From the NCBI RefSeq assembly GCF_016820445.1, contig NZ_JADHDT010000002.1, positions 434,001 to 498,000 of the forward strand: a stretch of DNA of 64,000 nucleotides. Direction: 5' to 3'. A program made the position numbers and the translations under genes. The notes beneath the pieces were generated by a model. The model made no database searches and had not been told where the DNA came from. It saw nothing but the letters and a program-made list of their open reading frames with translations. Source of the DNA: Sphingomonas beigongshangi. Lineage in GTDB: Bacteria > Pseudomonadota > Alphaproteobacteria > Sphingomonadales > Sphingomonadaceae. Positions 49,131 to 58,136 of the stretch are shown one piece after another. Position 1 is the stretch's first letter. Every line of letters begins with the position of its first letter.

Positions 49131-52100
49131 ATGAGTGACAGGTTCGAGGATGCGCCGGCGCCCGTGATCAACACCGATCATCCGACCGTGTTCGCGCCGA
49201 TCGCGCCGCTCGCCGCGTTGCGCGAGGAGGAGCCTTATGCGCGCGACGAGCTTCTGCAGGAGCTTTTCGAGGCGGCCGTCCGGCGGTTCGCACGCAACTG
49301 CGCGACGCGGATGCTCGTCGACGATCCCGAGAGCGAGCGGCGGACGGCGCTCAGCTATGTCGAGTTGCGCGACCGGGCGGTGCGCTTCGCACGACAGCTG
49401 CGTGCCCTCGGCGTCGGCCGTGGCGACCGCGTGGTCATCTGCCTGCCGCGCGGGCTCGACCAGTATATGGCGATCCTGGGTACGCTATGGGCGGGCGCCT
49501 GTTACGTTCCCGTCGACTGGACCTATCCGCAGGATCGCATCGATTTCATCGCCGAGGACAGCGACGCCGCGCTGATCGTCACGGACAGCGACCGGGCAGG
49601 CGCGATGCCGCGGCGAACGCTCGTCGTCGACGAGACGCTAGGCGATCTCGCCGCGCTCGACGCGACGCCGCTGACGCGCGCCGACACCGGCGCGGAGCCC
49701 GGCGACCTCGCCTATATCATCTACACCTCCGGCACGACGGGCCGGCCGAAGGGCGTGATGATCACCCAGGCCAATGCCTGCCACCTGGTACGGTCCGAAA
49801 GTGCGATCCTGGCGCTGGAGGAAAGCGACAAGGTTTTCGGCGGCTTCAGCCTGGCGTTCGACATGTCGGTGGAGACGATGTGGAGCGCCTTCTTCGTCGG
49901 TGCCGAACTGCTCGTCGCGGACGAGGCGCTCGCCAAGGCGGGGCCCGACATGGCGGAGGTGCTGGCGCGCGAGGGCGTGACGATCTGGCACGTCGTGCCG
50001 TCGCTGCTGACGCTGGTCGAGACGCCGATGCCCTCGCTGCGCCTGCTCAACCTCGGGGGCGAGGCCTGTCCGCCCGACCTCGTCGATCGCTGGTCGCGGC
50101 CGGGCCTGCGGATGCTCAACACCTATGGGCCGACCGAAACGACGGTGACGGCGACCTGGACCGAGGTGCAACCGGGGCGCCGCGTCACCATCGGCCGGCC
50201 GCTGCCCGGCTATACCGCGTGGATCGTCGACGAAAAGCTGTGGCCGGTCGACGCGGGGACGGAGGGCGAACTGGTCATCGGCGGCCCCGGCGTCGGCGCG
50301 GGCTACGTCAACCGGCCCGACCTCACCGCCGACAAGTTCGTGACGACGCCCTTCGCCGGACCCGACGGCAAGTCCGCGCTGGTCTATCGTTCGGGCGACC
50401 TCGTGCGGCTGGATGCCGTCGGCGACATCGACTTCATCGGCCGCATCGACACGCAGGTGAAGATCCGCGGGTTCCGCGTCGAGCTGGGCGAGATCGAGGC
50501 GGTGATCGCCGACGATCCCGCCGTGGCGCAGGCGGTCGTGCATCTGTTCAAGGACGAGGACGGCGCGGAATTCCTGGCCGCCTTCCTCGTCGCGCGTGGC
50601 GACGCGACGATCGACATGGACGCGGTCCGCGCCCGCGTGCGCGACCGGCTGCCCGTCTACATGCGCCCCGCTGCCTATCAGCGCCTCGATGCGCTGCCGA
50701 CGCTGCCCGCCTCGGGCAAGGTGGATCGCAAGGCGCTGGTGCGCCCGGTCGTCGTCGCCGACGAGACGCGCGAGGCCGTCGCGCCCGCGACGCCGCTGGA
50801 GGAGACGCTCCAGGCGATCTGGGCGGAGGCCTTCGCGCCGCAGAAGGTCGGCGTGACCGACGATCTGTTCGAGGATCTGGGCGGCCATTCACTCAAGGCA
50901 GCGCGGCTCGTCTCCGCGATCCGCAAGGCACCCGGACTTGCCGGCGTGTCCATCCAGGACCTGTACGCGGCCCCGACGATCCGCGCGCTCGCCGCGCGGC
51001 TGGACGGTAACGGCCTGGCCGCCGCCGCCCCCGAGGAACCGTTCCACCGCATCGCCGATGCGAAGCGGTGGCTCTGCTACGCCGCGCAGACGCTGCTGCT
51101 GCTGCCCATTTATGCGGTGGCCGGATTGCAGTGGTTCTTCCCCTATATCGCCTATACGCGCCTCGCCGATCAGGTCGACCGCGTGCCGGCACTGCTGCTC
51201 AGCGGCTTCAGCTTCGTCTTCATCCCCCCGCTGGCGATGCTCGCCTCCATCCTGATCAAATGGCTGGTGATCGGCCGCTTCCGCGCGGGCGACTATCCGC
51301 TGTGGGGCAGCTATTACCTGCGCTGGTGGTTCGTGCGCCGCTTCTCGGAGGTGATCGCGACGCCCTATCTTGCGGGTACGCCGATGATCCGCGCCTATTA
51401 CCGGCTGCTGGGCGCGAAGGTGGGCAAGGATGCGTTCATCGGCCGCGGCAACATCGACGCGGCCGATCTGGTGACGATCGGCGAGGGCGCGATCGTCAGC
51501 GACTATGCGATGCTCGCCACGACCTCCGTCGAGCGGGGGCTGCTCCGCCTCGGCACCGCGCGCATCGGCGATCGTGCGTTCGTGGGATCGATGGCCGTGG
51601 TCGGACGCGACTGCGCGATCGGTGCGGGAGCCCAGCTGGAGGATCTGTCCGCGCTGCCGGTAGGGACGCAGGTGCCGGCGGGCGAGTGCTGGAGCGGTTC
51701 GCCCGCGACCTCGCACGGGATGGTCGCCACGCAGGCGGCGCCGCCGGCCAGCGGTACGCGCCGCCTCGCCGTCGGCCTCGCGCTCGCGCTGGGCGCCTTG
51801 CTGCTGCCGCTGGTCGCGATCCTCCCGATCGCGCCGGGCCTCGTCACGCTCATCGAGCTCGACTGGCGCAGCGAGAGCTACACCTATTTGCTGCTCGCAC
51901 CCGCGCTTGCCATCACCTACGTCATCCTGATGTGCGTGCTGACGGTGGCGGCGAAACGGCTGTTCCTCGGACGGGTGCGGCCGGGTCGCTACCCCATCCA
52001 CAGCTGGTTCTACGTGCGCTTCTGGTTCGTGCAGCAGGTCAACGACCTGGCGCTGCGCCTGCTGCATCCGATCTATGCGACGCTCTATGTCGTGCCCTGG

Positions 52101-53162
52101 TATCGCGCGCTGGGCGTGAAGGTCGGCAAGCGCGCCGAGATATCGACCGCGGCGGCGATCGTCCCGGATCTCGTCGACATCGGCGCGGAAAGCTTCATCG
52201 CGGATGCGGTGCTGTTCGGGGCGGCGCGCGTCGAGCCCGGCGCGATCCGGCTTGCCCATACCCGCATCGGTCGACGCAGCTTCATCGGCAATTCCGCGTT
52301 GCTGCCGACGGGGGCCAGTGTCGGCGACGGCGTGCTGATCGGCGTGCTCTCCAAACCTCCCGCGGACGGCGGCGCCGAGAAGCCGGACGGCACCTGGTTC
52401 GGCTCGCCGCCGATCTCGCTGCCGGTCCGGCAGACGGTCGGGCTGTTCGACGAAGGCGCGCGCTTCAATCCGGGGCGCCGGCTGGTCGCGACGCGCCTCG
52501 GCATCGAATATGTCCGCGTCACCCTGTCGCTGACGCTGTTCCTCGCCTTCTTCAGCCTGTTGCTGTCGGCGGTCGGGACGATCGACGACCTGGGCAACGG
52601 CGCCTGGCTGGTGCCGCTGACCTTTCCGTTCCTCTACATCGGCTTCGCGCTGGCGTGCGGCCTGTCCGTGGTGCTGCTCAAGTGGCTGGTGGTCGGCCGC
52701 TATCGCCAGACGACCGCGCCCCTGTGGAGCACCTTCGTGTGGCGGACGGAGCTGGTCACCGCGACCTACGAGAATCTTGCCGTGCCGAACCTGCTGGAGC
52801 CGTTGCGCGGCACACCGTGGCTGCCCGCCTATCTGCGACTGCTGGGATGCCGGATCGGCAAGCGCTGCTACATGGACACTACCGACGTCACCGAACACGA
52901 TCTGGTCGATATCGGCGACGATGTCGCGCTCAACGATTTCGCCGGGTTGCAGACGCACCTGTTCGAGGATCGCGTGATGAAGGTGAGCGGGGTCAGCGTG
53001 CGCGACCGGGCGACGATCGGGTCCTATGCGATCGTCCTCTACGATGCCGAGATCGGCGAAGACGCGCAGCTCGGCGATCTGTCGGTGGTGATGAAGGGAG
53101 AGACGTTGCCGCCGGGCACGTCGTGGGAGGGTTCGCCCGCACGACTCGTCCGCAACGGATGA
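49131..53162 (+). CDS. Pls/PosA-type single-module NRPS with three membrane-beta-helix units
   Basis: The 1343-aa protein starts with an adenylation domain (about 40-560: YIIYTSGTTGRPKGV near 195, NTYGPTETTVTATW, YRSGDLVRLDAVGDIDFIGR, LPASGKVDRKAL). A carrier domain follows with LFEDLGGHSLKAARL (phosphopantetheine Ser at S587). There is no condensation or thioesterase domain. The rest holds three similar units of membrane helices plus left-handed beta-helix repeats (about 645-860, 880-1100, 1120-1343; for example GAKVGKDAFIGRG, GVKVGKRAEISTAA, GCRIGKRCYMDTTD). This is the architecture of epsilon-poly-L-lysine synthetase Pls, which polymerises one amino acid on the membrane. Substrate-pocket residues read by hand include D-M-E at the first three positions, which fits a basic amino acid. 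The PPTase gene is coupled by a 4-bp overlap. Confidence 0.85.
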   Translation: MSDRFEDAPAPVINTDHPTVFAPIAPLAALREEEPYARDELLQELFEAAVRRFARNCATRMLVDDPESERRTALSYVELRDRAVRFARQLRALGVGRGDRVVICLPRGLDQYMAILGTLWAGACYVPVDWTYPQDRIDFIAEDSDAALIVTDSDRAGAMPRRTLVVDETLGDLAALDATPLTRADTGAEPGDLAYIIYTSGTTGRPKGVMITQANACHLVRSESAILALEESDKVFGGFSLAFDMSVETMWSAFFVGAELLVADEALAKAGPDMAEVLAREGVTIWHVVPSLLTLVETPMPSLRLLNLGGEACPPDLVDRWSRPGLRMLNTYGPTETTVTATWTEVQPGRRVTIGRPLPGYTAWIVDEKLWPVDAGTEGELVIGGPGVGAGYVNRPDLTADKFVTTPFAGPDGKSALVYRSGDLVRLDAVGDIDFIGRIDTQVKIRGFRVELGEIEAVIADDPAVAQAVVHLFKDEDGAEFLAAFLVARGDATIDMDAVRARVRDRLPVYMRPAAYQRLDALPTLPASGKVDRKALVRPVVVADETREAVAPATPLEETLQAIWAEAFAPQKVGVTDDLFEDLGGHSLKAARLVSAIRKAPGLAGVSIQDLYAAPTIRALAARLDGNGLAAAAPEEPFHRIADAKRWLCYAAQTLLLLPIYAVAGLQWFFPYIAYTRLADQVDRVPALLLSGFSFVFIPPLAMLASILIKWLVIGRFRAGDYPLWGSYYLRWWFVRRFSEVIATPYLAGTPMIRAYYRLLGAKVGKDAFIGRGNIDAADLVTIGEGAIVSDYAMLATTSVERGLLRLGTARIGDRAFVGSMAVVGRDCAIGAGAQLEDLSALPVGTQVPAGECWSGSPATSHGMVATQAAPPASGTRRLAVGLALALGALLLPLVAILPIAPGLVTLIELDWRSESYTYLLLAPALAITYVILMCVLTVAAKRLFLGRVRPGRYPIHSWFYVRFWFVQQVNDLALRLLHPIYATLYVVPWYRALGVKVGKRAEISTAAAIVPDLVDIGAESFIADAVLFGAARVEPGAIRLAHTRIGRRSFIGNSALLPTGASVGDGVLIGVLSKPPADGGAEKPDGTWFGSPPISLPVRQTVGLFDEGARFNPGRRLVATRLGIEYVRVTLSLTLFLAFFSLLLSAVGTIDDLGNGAWLVPLTFPFLYIGFALACGLSVVLLKWLVVGRYRQTTAPLWSTFVWRTELVTATYENLAVPNLLEPLRGTPWLPAYLRLLGCRIGKRCYMDTTDVTEHDLVDIGDDVALNDFAGLQTHLFEDRVMKVSGVSVRDRATIGSYAIVLYDAEIGEDAQLGDLSVVMKGETLPPGTSWEGSPARLVRNG

Positions 53163-53791
53163 CGGAGCCCGCCTGGGCGACCGGGCCGCTCGCGGCGATC
53201 CCGGCGGGGCACGGGCCGGTGGCGTGGTTGCTGCGGCTGGACGACGCGCAAACGGCGGCGGACGCCAGGCGCGCGGCCGTGTCGGCGCAGGATCTCGCCG
53301 ACCTGGCGGACCGGCCGCAGGCGGCGATGCGTGCGCTCCGGCGGCGGCTGGCCAAGGCGCTGATCGCACGGATGGCCGGGGTACACCCGGATCTGGTGCG
53401 CATCGCGCGGAACGAGGCCGGCGCGCCGATCGTCATCGCACCCGACGGCTGGCATGTCAGCGTCGCCGGCCGCTGGCCGCTCGCGCTGATCGGGGTGGCG
53501 CGGATCGGGATCGGCGTCGACGTCGAACCGCTGGATGCGCCGCCCCCGCCGCCCGATGCCTTCACCATCGCCGAACGGGTGGCGATGCGCGAAGATCAGG
53601 CGCTTGCCCGCTGGGTGACGAAGGAGGCGCACGCCAAGCGCCTCGGCATCGCGTCGCGCATCGCGGCGGAGGCGATCGAGACACGCGCGCTCGGCGGCTT
53701 GGCCTTCGCGGCCGCCTCGGCGGAAGGCGGCAGCCTGGCCTGGTGTACCGTTCGCGGCGGCGCGATCGCGGCCGCCGCGATACCGGTCTGA
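53159..53791 (+). CDS. 4'-phosphopantetheinyl transferase (Sfp type)
   Basis: The 210-aa protein has the two PPTase signatures. RIGIGVDVEPL (about 115-125) supplies the Mg2+-binding Asp/Glu, and LARWVTKEAHAKRLG (about 148-162) is the WxxKEAxxK motif. An upstream helix with RRRLAKALIARMAG and RNEAGAPIV (the RNExGxP-type strand) also fits. It transfers phosphopantetheine from CoA to carrier proteins. It overlaps the NRPS gene by 4 bp (ATGA), so the natural substrate is very likely S587 of that enzyme. Its end is 4 bp from the convergent putA stop. Confidence 0.9.
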   Translation: MTEPAWATGPLAAIPAGHGPVAWLLRLDDAQTAADARRAAVSAQDLADLADRPQAAMRALRRRLAKALIARMAGVHPDLVRIARNEAGAPIVIAPDGWHVSVAGRWPLALIGVARIGIGVDVEPLDAPPPPPDAFTIAERVAMREDQALARWVTKEAHAKRLGIASRIAAEAIETRALGGLAFAAASAEGGSLAWCTVRGGAIAAAAIPV

Positions 53792-53795
53792 ACGA

Positions 53796-56700
53796 TCAGC
53801 TGGTCGGCAGGACCATCAGGCTGGCGTTGCCGCCCGCCGCGGTGGTGTTGATCGACGTCGACACCTCCTCGACCAGCCAGTCGAGGCGATAGCCCGCGCC
53901 GGACGCCTGCGGCAGCACGATCGGCCCGGGAAGCTCCGCCAGTGCCGCCAGCGCCTCGGCGACGGTGGCGGCGTCGCCCTCGATCAGCGCGCCGGCATAG
54001 GCGCTTTCGCGCCGCCAGTCGCGCGACCAGCGCAGCCGGTGGGCGACGCTGTCGGGCAACGGCTGCAGCGCCGAGCGCAGGTCGTCTTCGGCGACGACCA
54101 CCGGGTCGTTGCCGCCCGCCAGGGCCGCGCCGAGCTGCTCGACCAGACCCGCGCGGGTCTGGGGCATCAGCAGCACCCGGCCGCGCGGATGCAGCGCATA
54201 GACGTTGGTCTCGCCCACGGGTCCTTCCAGCTCCGTCTGGGCCCCGAGCAGCGACGCGGCGATTGCGTCGCGGACCTGCCGTGCGCCCGCGACATCGCCG
54301 CGCTCCTCCAGCCACACGGCGAAGTCGCGCGCCGCGGGATCGGCATGGTCGCTCGCGATGGGCGGCGGCAGCGGCGCTCCCGCGACCAGGCGGCCCAGGT
54401 AGAGCGGTCCACCCGCCTTCGGTCCCGTGCCGGACAATCCGCGTCCGCCGAACGGCTGCACGCCGACCACCGCGCCGATCACGTTGCGGTTGATGTAGAG
54501 ATTGCCTGCCTTCACCCGGCTGGTGACGTGCGCGATCGTTTCGTCGAGGCGCGTGTGCAGGCCAAAGGTGAGGCCGTAGCCCGTCGCGTTGATCCGATCG
54601 ATCAGCCGGTCGAGCTCGGCACGGCGGAAGCGGACGACGTGGAGCACCGGCCCGAAGACCTCGCGCTTCAACTCGCCGATGTCGCCAAGCTCGATGATCG
54701 TCGGCGCGACGAACGTGCCGTGCGCGGTGTCGCCGGCGAGCGGGAGCTGCTCGACGTGGTGGCCGGATGCGCGCATCGCGGCGATATGCGCCTCGATGTT
54801 CGTCTGCGCCTCGGCGGTGATGACGGGGCCGATGTCGGTCTTCAGCGCGTCGGTGCGGCCGATCGACAGCTCGTGCAGCGCGCCCTTGACCATCGCCAGC
54901 GTCCGGTCGGCGACCTCTTCCTGCAGGCACAGCACGCGCAACGCCGAGCAGCGCTGGCCGGCGCTGTCGAAGGCAGAGGCGATGACGTCCGCCACCACCT
55001 GCTCGGCGAGCGCGGAGGAATCGACGATCATCGCATTCTGGCCGCCGGTCTCCGCGATCAGCGGGATCGGCGTGCCGGCGGGCGACAGGCGCCTGGCGAG
55101 CTCCTTCTGGATCAGGCGCGCGACTTCGGTGGAGCCGGTGAACATCACCGCCATGGTTTCGGGCGCCGCGACCAGCGCCGCGCCGATCGAACCATCGCCG
55201 GGCACGAACTGCAGCACGTCGATCGGTACCCCCGCCTGGTGCAGCAGGTCGATGCCCTGCGCGGCGATCAGCGGCGTCTCCTCCGCCGGCTTGGCGAGAA
55301 CGGCGTTGCCGGCGACCAGCGCCGCGGCGACCTGGCCGATGAAGATCGCGAGCGGGAAATTCCACGGGCTGATGCAGGTGACGACACCAAGCGGCATATG
55401 GCCCGCGCCCAATGTGGTCCGCGCCTGCTCGGCATAATAGCGCAGGAAATCGATCGCCTCGCGCACTTCCGCGATCGCGTTGGCCAGCGACTTGCCCGCC
55501 TCGCGCACGAGCAGCGCCAGCAGTTCAGGCATGCGCGCCTGCATCGCGTCTGCCGCGCGGTCGAGGATCGCGGCACGCGCGCTCGGTGCCGTCGCCGCCC
55601 AGCCCGGCGCGGCCGCTGCCGCGACGTGCGCGGCGGCGCGCGCCTGCTCGGGCGACAGTTCGCGGACCAGTCCGACGCGGTCGCGATGATCGGCGGGGTT
55701 GAGGACGTCGCGCGGCGTGCCGTCGACCCCCGCTTCCCAGGGACCGGCGGCGGCCATCGTCTCCGCCAGCATCGCCAGCGTGCGCTCGTCGCTGAGATCG
55801 AGCCCCGCGGAATTGACGCGCGTGCCGTAGAGATCGCGGGGCAGCGCGATATGCGGGTTCTTCTGGCCCGGCACCGCCATCGCGCGCACGCTTTCGACCG
55901 GATCGGCGACGAGGTCGGCGATCGGAACCTCGGGATCGGCGATGCGGTTGACGAACGAGGAATTGGCGCCGTTCTCGAGCAGGCGGCGGACGAGATAGGC
56001 GAGCAAGGTCTCGTGCGTGCCCACCGGCGCGTAGATGCGGCACGGCCGGTTCAGCTTCTCCGCGCCGACCACCTCGTCGTAAAGCGGTTCACCCATGCCG
56101 TGCAGGCACTGGAATTCGTAGTCGCCGACGGTGAAGTCGTCGCCCGCCAGGTGGTAGATGGTGGCCAGCGTCTGCGCATTGTGGGTCGCGAATTGCGGGA
56201 AGACCGCGTCCTTCGCCGCCAGCAACTTGCGAGCGCAGGCGACATAGGCGACATCGGTGTGGATCTTGCGGGTGTAGACCGGGAAGTCGGCAAGGCCGTC
56301 GACCTGCGCCCGCTTGATCTCCGCGTCCCAATAGGCGCCCTTGACCAGGCGGACCATGATGCGACGGTCGGAACGCCGCGCCAGGTCGACGATCCAGTCG
56401 ATGACGAACGGACAACGCTTGCCATAGGCCTGGACCACGAAGCCGAGCCCGTGCCAGTCCGCCAGATCGGGATCGGTCGCGAGGCTCTCCAGCAGGTCGA
56501 GCGACAGTTCGAGCCGATCCGCTTCCTCCGCATCGATGTTGAAGCCGATGTCGTAGCCCTTCGCCAGCACGGCCAGCGCCTTCACCCGCGGCAGCAGCTC
56601 GCCCATGACGCGATCCGCCTGCGCGCGGACGTAACGCGGATGGAGAGCGGACAATTTGATCGAGATGCCCGGGCCGGCATAGATGCCCCGACCCGCCGCA

Positions 56701-57413
56701 GCCTCGCCGATCGCCCGCACCGCATTCTCATAGTCGGCATAATAGCGATCCGCGTCCGCCGCGGTGGTGGCCGCTTCGCCGAGCATGTCGTAGCTGTACC
56801 GGAAACCCCGCGCCTCGAGCGGACGGGCCCGCTTCAGCGCCTCGGCGATCGTCTCGCCGGTGACGAACTGCTCGCCCATCATCCGCATCGCCATGTCGAC
56901 GCCGCGGCGGATCACCGGCTCGCCGGCGCGGGCGATCAGGCGGGTCAGTGCCGCGCCAAGGCCGCTGTCGTTGACGCTGCCGGTCAGCTTGCCGGTGACG
57001 ACCAGCCCCCAGGTCGCCGCGTTGACGAACAGCGATCGACCGTCGCCGACATGGCTTCGCCAGTCGCCGCCCGCGATCTTGTCGCGGATCAGTGCGTCGC
57101 GCGTCGCGGTGTCCGGGATGCGCAGCAGCGCTTCGGCGAGGCACATCAGCGCCACGCCCTCCTGGCTGGACAGGGCATATTCCTGGACCAGTCCCTCGAC
57201 GCCCGTGCCCTTGTGCTTGGCACGCAGCGCGGTGACGAGGCCGGTGGCGGTCGCCGTCGCGGCGTGCCGGATCGCGTCGGGCAGCGTCGCGGCGTCGAGC
57301 AGCGGCGCGAGGCATTCCGGTTCCGGCCGGCGATAGGCCGCGGTGATCGCGTCGCGCAGCGGCGTCGACGGACGGATGGCGGGCGCGAAAGCGGCGAAGG
57401 GCTGGGTCGTCAT
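53796..57413 (-). CDS. putA: bifunctional proline dehydrogenase / L-glutamate-gamma-semialdehyde dehydrogenase
   Basis: The 1205-aa protein lacks the N-terminal ribbon-helix-helix of enterobacterial PutA, so it is not a self-repressor. The PRODH barrel (about 110-480) includes GISIKLSALHPRY, FNIDAEEADRLELSLDLLES and RIMVRLVKGAYWDAEIKRAQ. The aldehyde dehydrogenase part (about 590-1000) has VTCISPWNFPLAIFIGQVAA, LIAETGGQNAMIVDSSA and the catalytic Cys in DSAGQRCSALRVL (C822). The last ~190 residues form the extra ALDH-superfamily-like C-terminal domain of longer PutAs. It converts proline to glutamate with FAD and NAD. It is divergent from the Lrp-type gene. Confidence 0.97.
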   Translation of the reverse strand: MTTQPFAAFAPAIRPSTPLRDAITAAYRRPEPECLAPLLDAATLPDAIRHAATATATGLVTALRAKHKGTGVEGLVQEYALSSQEGVALMCLAEALLRIPDTATRDALIRDKIAGGDWRSHVGDGRSLFVNAATWGLVVTGKLTGSVNDSGLGAALTRLIARAGEPVIRRGVDMAMRMMGEQFVTGETIAEALKRARPLEARGFRYSYDMLGEAATTAADADRYYADYENAVRAIGEAAAGRGIYAGPGISIKLSALHPRYVRAQADRVMGELLPRVKALAVLAKGYDIGFNIDAEEADRLELSLDLLESLATDPDLADWHGLGFVVQAYGKRCPFVIDWIVDLARRSDRRIMVRLVKGAYWDAEIKRAQVDGLADFPVYTRKIHTDVAYVACARKLLAAKDAVFPQFATHNAQTLATIYHLAGDDFTVGDYEFQCLHGMGEPLYDEVVGAEKLNRPCRIYAPVGTHETLLAYLVRRLLENGANSSFVNRIADPEVPIADLVADPVESVRAMAVPGQKNPHIALPRDLYGTRVNSAGLDLSDERTLAMLAETMAAAGPWEAGVDGTPRDVLNPADHRDRVGLVRELSPEQARAAAHVAAAAAPGWAATAPSARAAILDRAADAMQARMPELLALLVREAGKSLANAIAEVREAIDFLRYYAEQARTTLGAGHMPLGVVTCISPWNFPLAIFIGQVAAALVAGNAVLAKPAEETPLIAAQGIDLLHQAGVPIDVLQFVPGDGSIGAALVAAPETMAVMFTGSTEVARLIQKELARRLSPAGTPIPLIAETGGQNAMIVDSSALAEQVVADVIASAFDSAGQRCSALRVLCLQEEVADRTLAMVKGALHELSIGRTDALKTDIGPVITAEAQTNIEAHIAAMRASGHHVEQLPLAGDTAHGTFVAPTIIELGDIGELKREVFGPVLHVVRFRRAELDRLIDRINATGYGLTFGLHTRLDETIAHVTSRVKAGNLYINRNVIGAVVGVQPFGGRGLSGTGPKAGGPLYLGRLVAGAPLPPPIASDHADPAARDFAVWLEERGDVAGARQVRDAIAASLLGAQTELEGPVGETNVYALHPRGRVLLMPQTRAGLVEQLGAALAGGNDPVVVAEDDLRSALQPLPDSVAHRLRWSRDWRRESAYAGALIEGDAATVAEALAALAELPGPIVLPQASGAGYRLDWLVEEVSTSINTTAAGGNASLMVLPTS

Positions 57414-57485
57414 GGCGGGAATCGATCCTCTCAGATGATCCGCCCATAATCTCTTCCGCGCCGGCGATCAGACCGTTATCTGCTT

Positions 57486-57514
57486 CCTCACGATCCGTAT
57501 GCATCGTTGTGAGG
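57486..57514. promoter_or_regulatory. inverted repeat overlapping the putR ribosome site
   Basis: CCTCAC and GTGAGG flank a 17-bp spacer that itself contains ATGCAT. The right arm is part of the putR ribosome-binding site (GTGAGGGG). It may be the PutR operator between putA and putR or an RNA hairpin limiting putR translation. Confidence 0.4.
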
Positions 57515-57518
57515 GGCC

Positions 57519-58004
57519 ATGGCAGGCAAAAATGATAGCGAATCAGCCCTGGACAGTCCTTTGGACTCGTTCGATCGGCGTATCATCGATGTCTTGCGTG
57601 ACGATGGCCGCATTTCCGTCACCGAGCTCGCGCAGCGCGTCGGGCTGTCGAAGACGCCATGCCAGGTCAGGATGCGGCGGCTGATCGCCCGCGGCTATAT
57701 CCTCGGCTTTCGCGCGGTGGTCGATCCGGCGCGGCTCGGCCTCGACCATATCGCCTTCACGGAGGTCAAGCTCTCCGACACGCGCGAGGCCGCGCTCGAC
57801 GAGTTCCGTCGCGCGGTGCTGCGCATTCCGGAGGTCGAGGAATGCCACATGATCGCGAGCAGCTTCGACTATCTGCTGAAGGTGCGCACCGCCGACATCC
57901 GGCGATATCGCGAGGTGCTGGGCGAACGCATCTCCGCGCTGCCGCATGTCGCGAACACATCGACCTTCGTGGCGATGGAGACGATCCGCGACGCCGCGGT
58001 ATAG
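57519..58004 (+). CDS. putR: Lrp/AsnC-family activator of proline catabolism
   Basis: The 161-aa protein has an N-terminal helix-turn-helix (LDSFDRRIIDVLRDDGRISV, TELAQRVGLSKTPCQVRMRR) and a C-terminal RAM ligand-binding domain (IAFTEVKLSDTREAALDEFR, EECHMIASSFDYLLKVRTAD). Divergence from putA with a 105-bp intergenic region is the classic putA-putR arrangement of alphaproteobacteria, where PutR activates putA in the presence of proline. The ribosome site GTGAGGGG precedes the ATG. Confidence 0.93.
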   Translation: MAGKNDSESALDSPLDSFDRRIIDVLRDDGRISVTELAQRVGLSKTPCQVRMRRLIARGYILGFRAVVDPARLGLDHIAFTEVKLSDTREAALDEFRRAVLRIPEVEECHMIASSFDYLLKVRTADIRRYREVLGERISALPHVANTSTFVAMETIRDAAV

Positions 58005-58136
58005 CCGAACGCCGACTATATGCCGGCACTATGCGATACCGGGGTTTCGGCCTCGAATTGCTATGCGCCGCGTGCCTAATCGCCTGCCCTGAAAGGCGCC
58101 CCCGATGGTCGGCGAGCGCCGTCCCGTGGGGCAAGA

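Noticed and set aside
54039..57449. An 1136-codon open frame on the plus strand opposite putA
   Set aside because: It is Arg/Gln/His-rich, has no family motif and lies entirely antisense to a full-length putA; high GC codon bias keeps this frame open.
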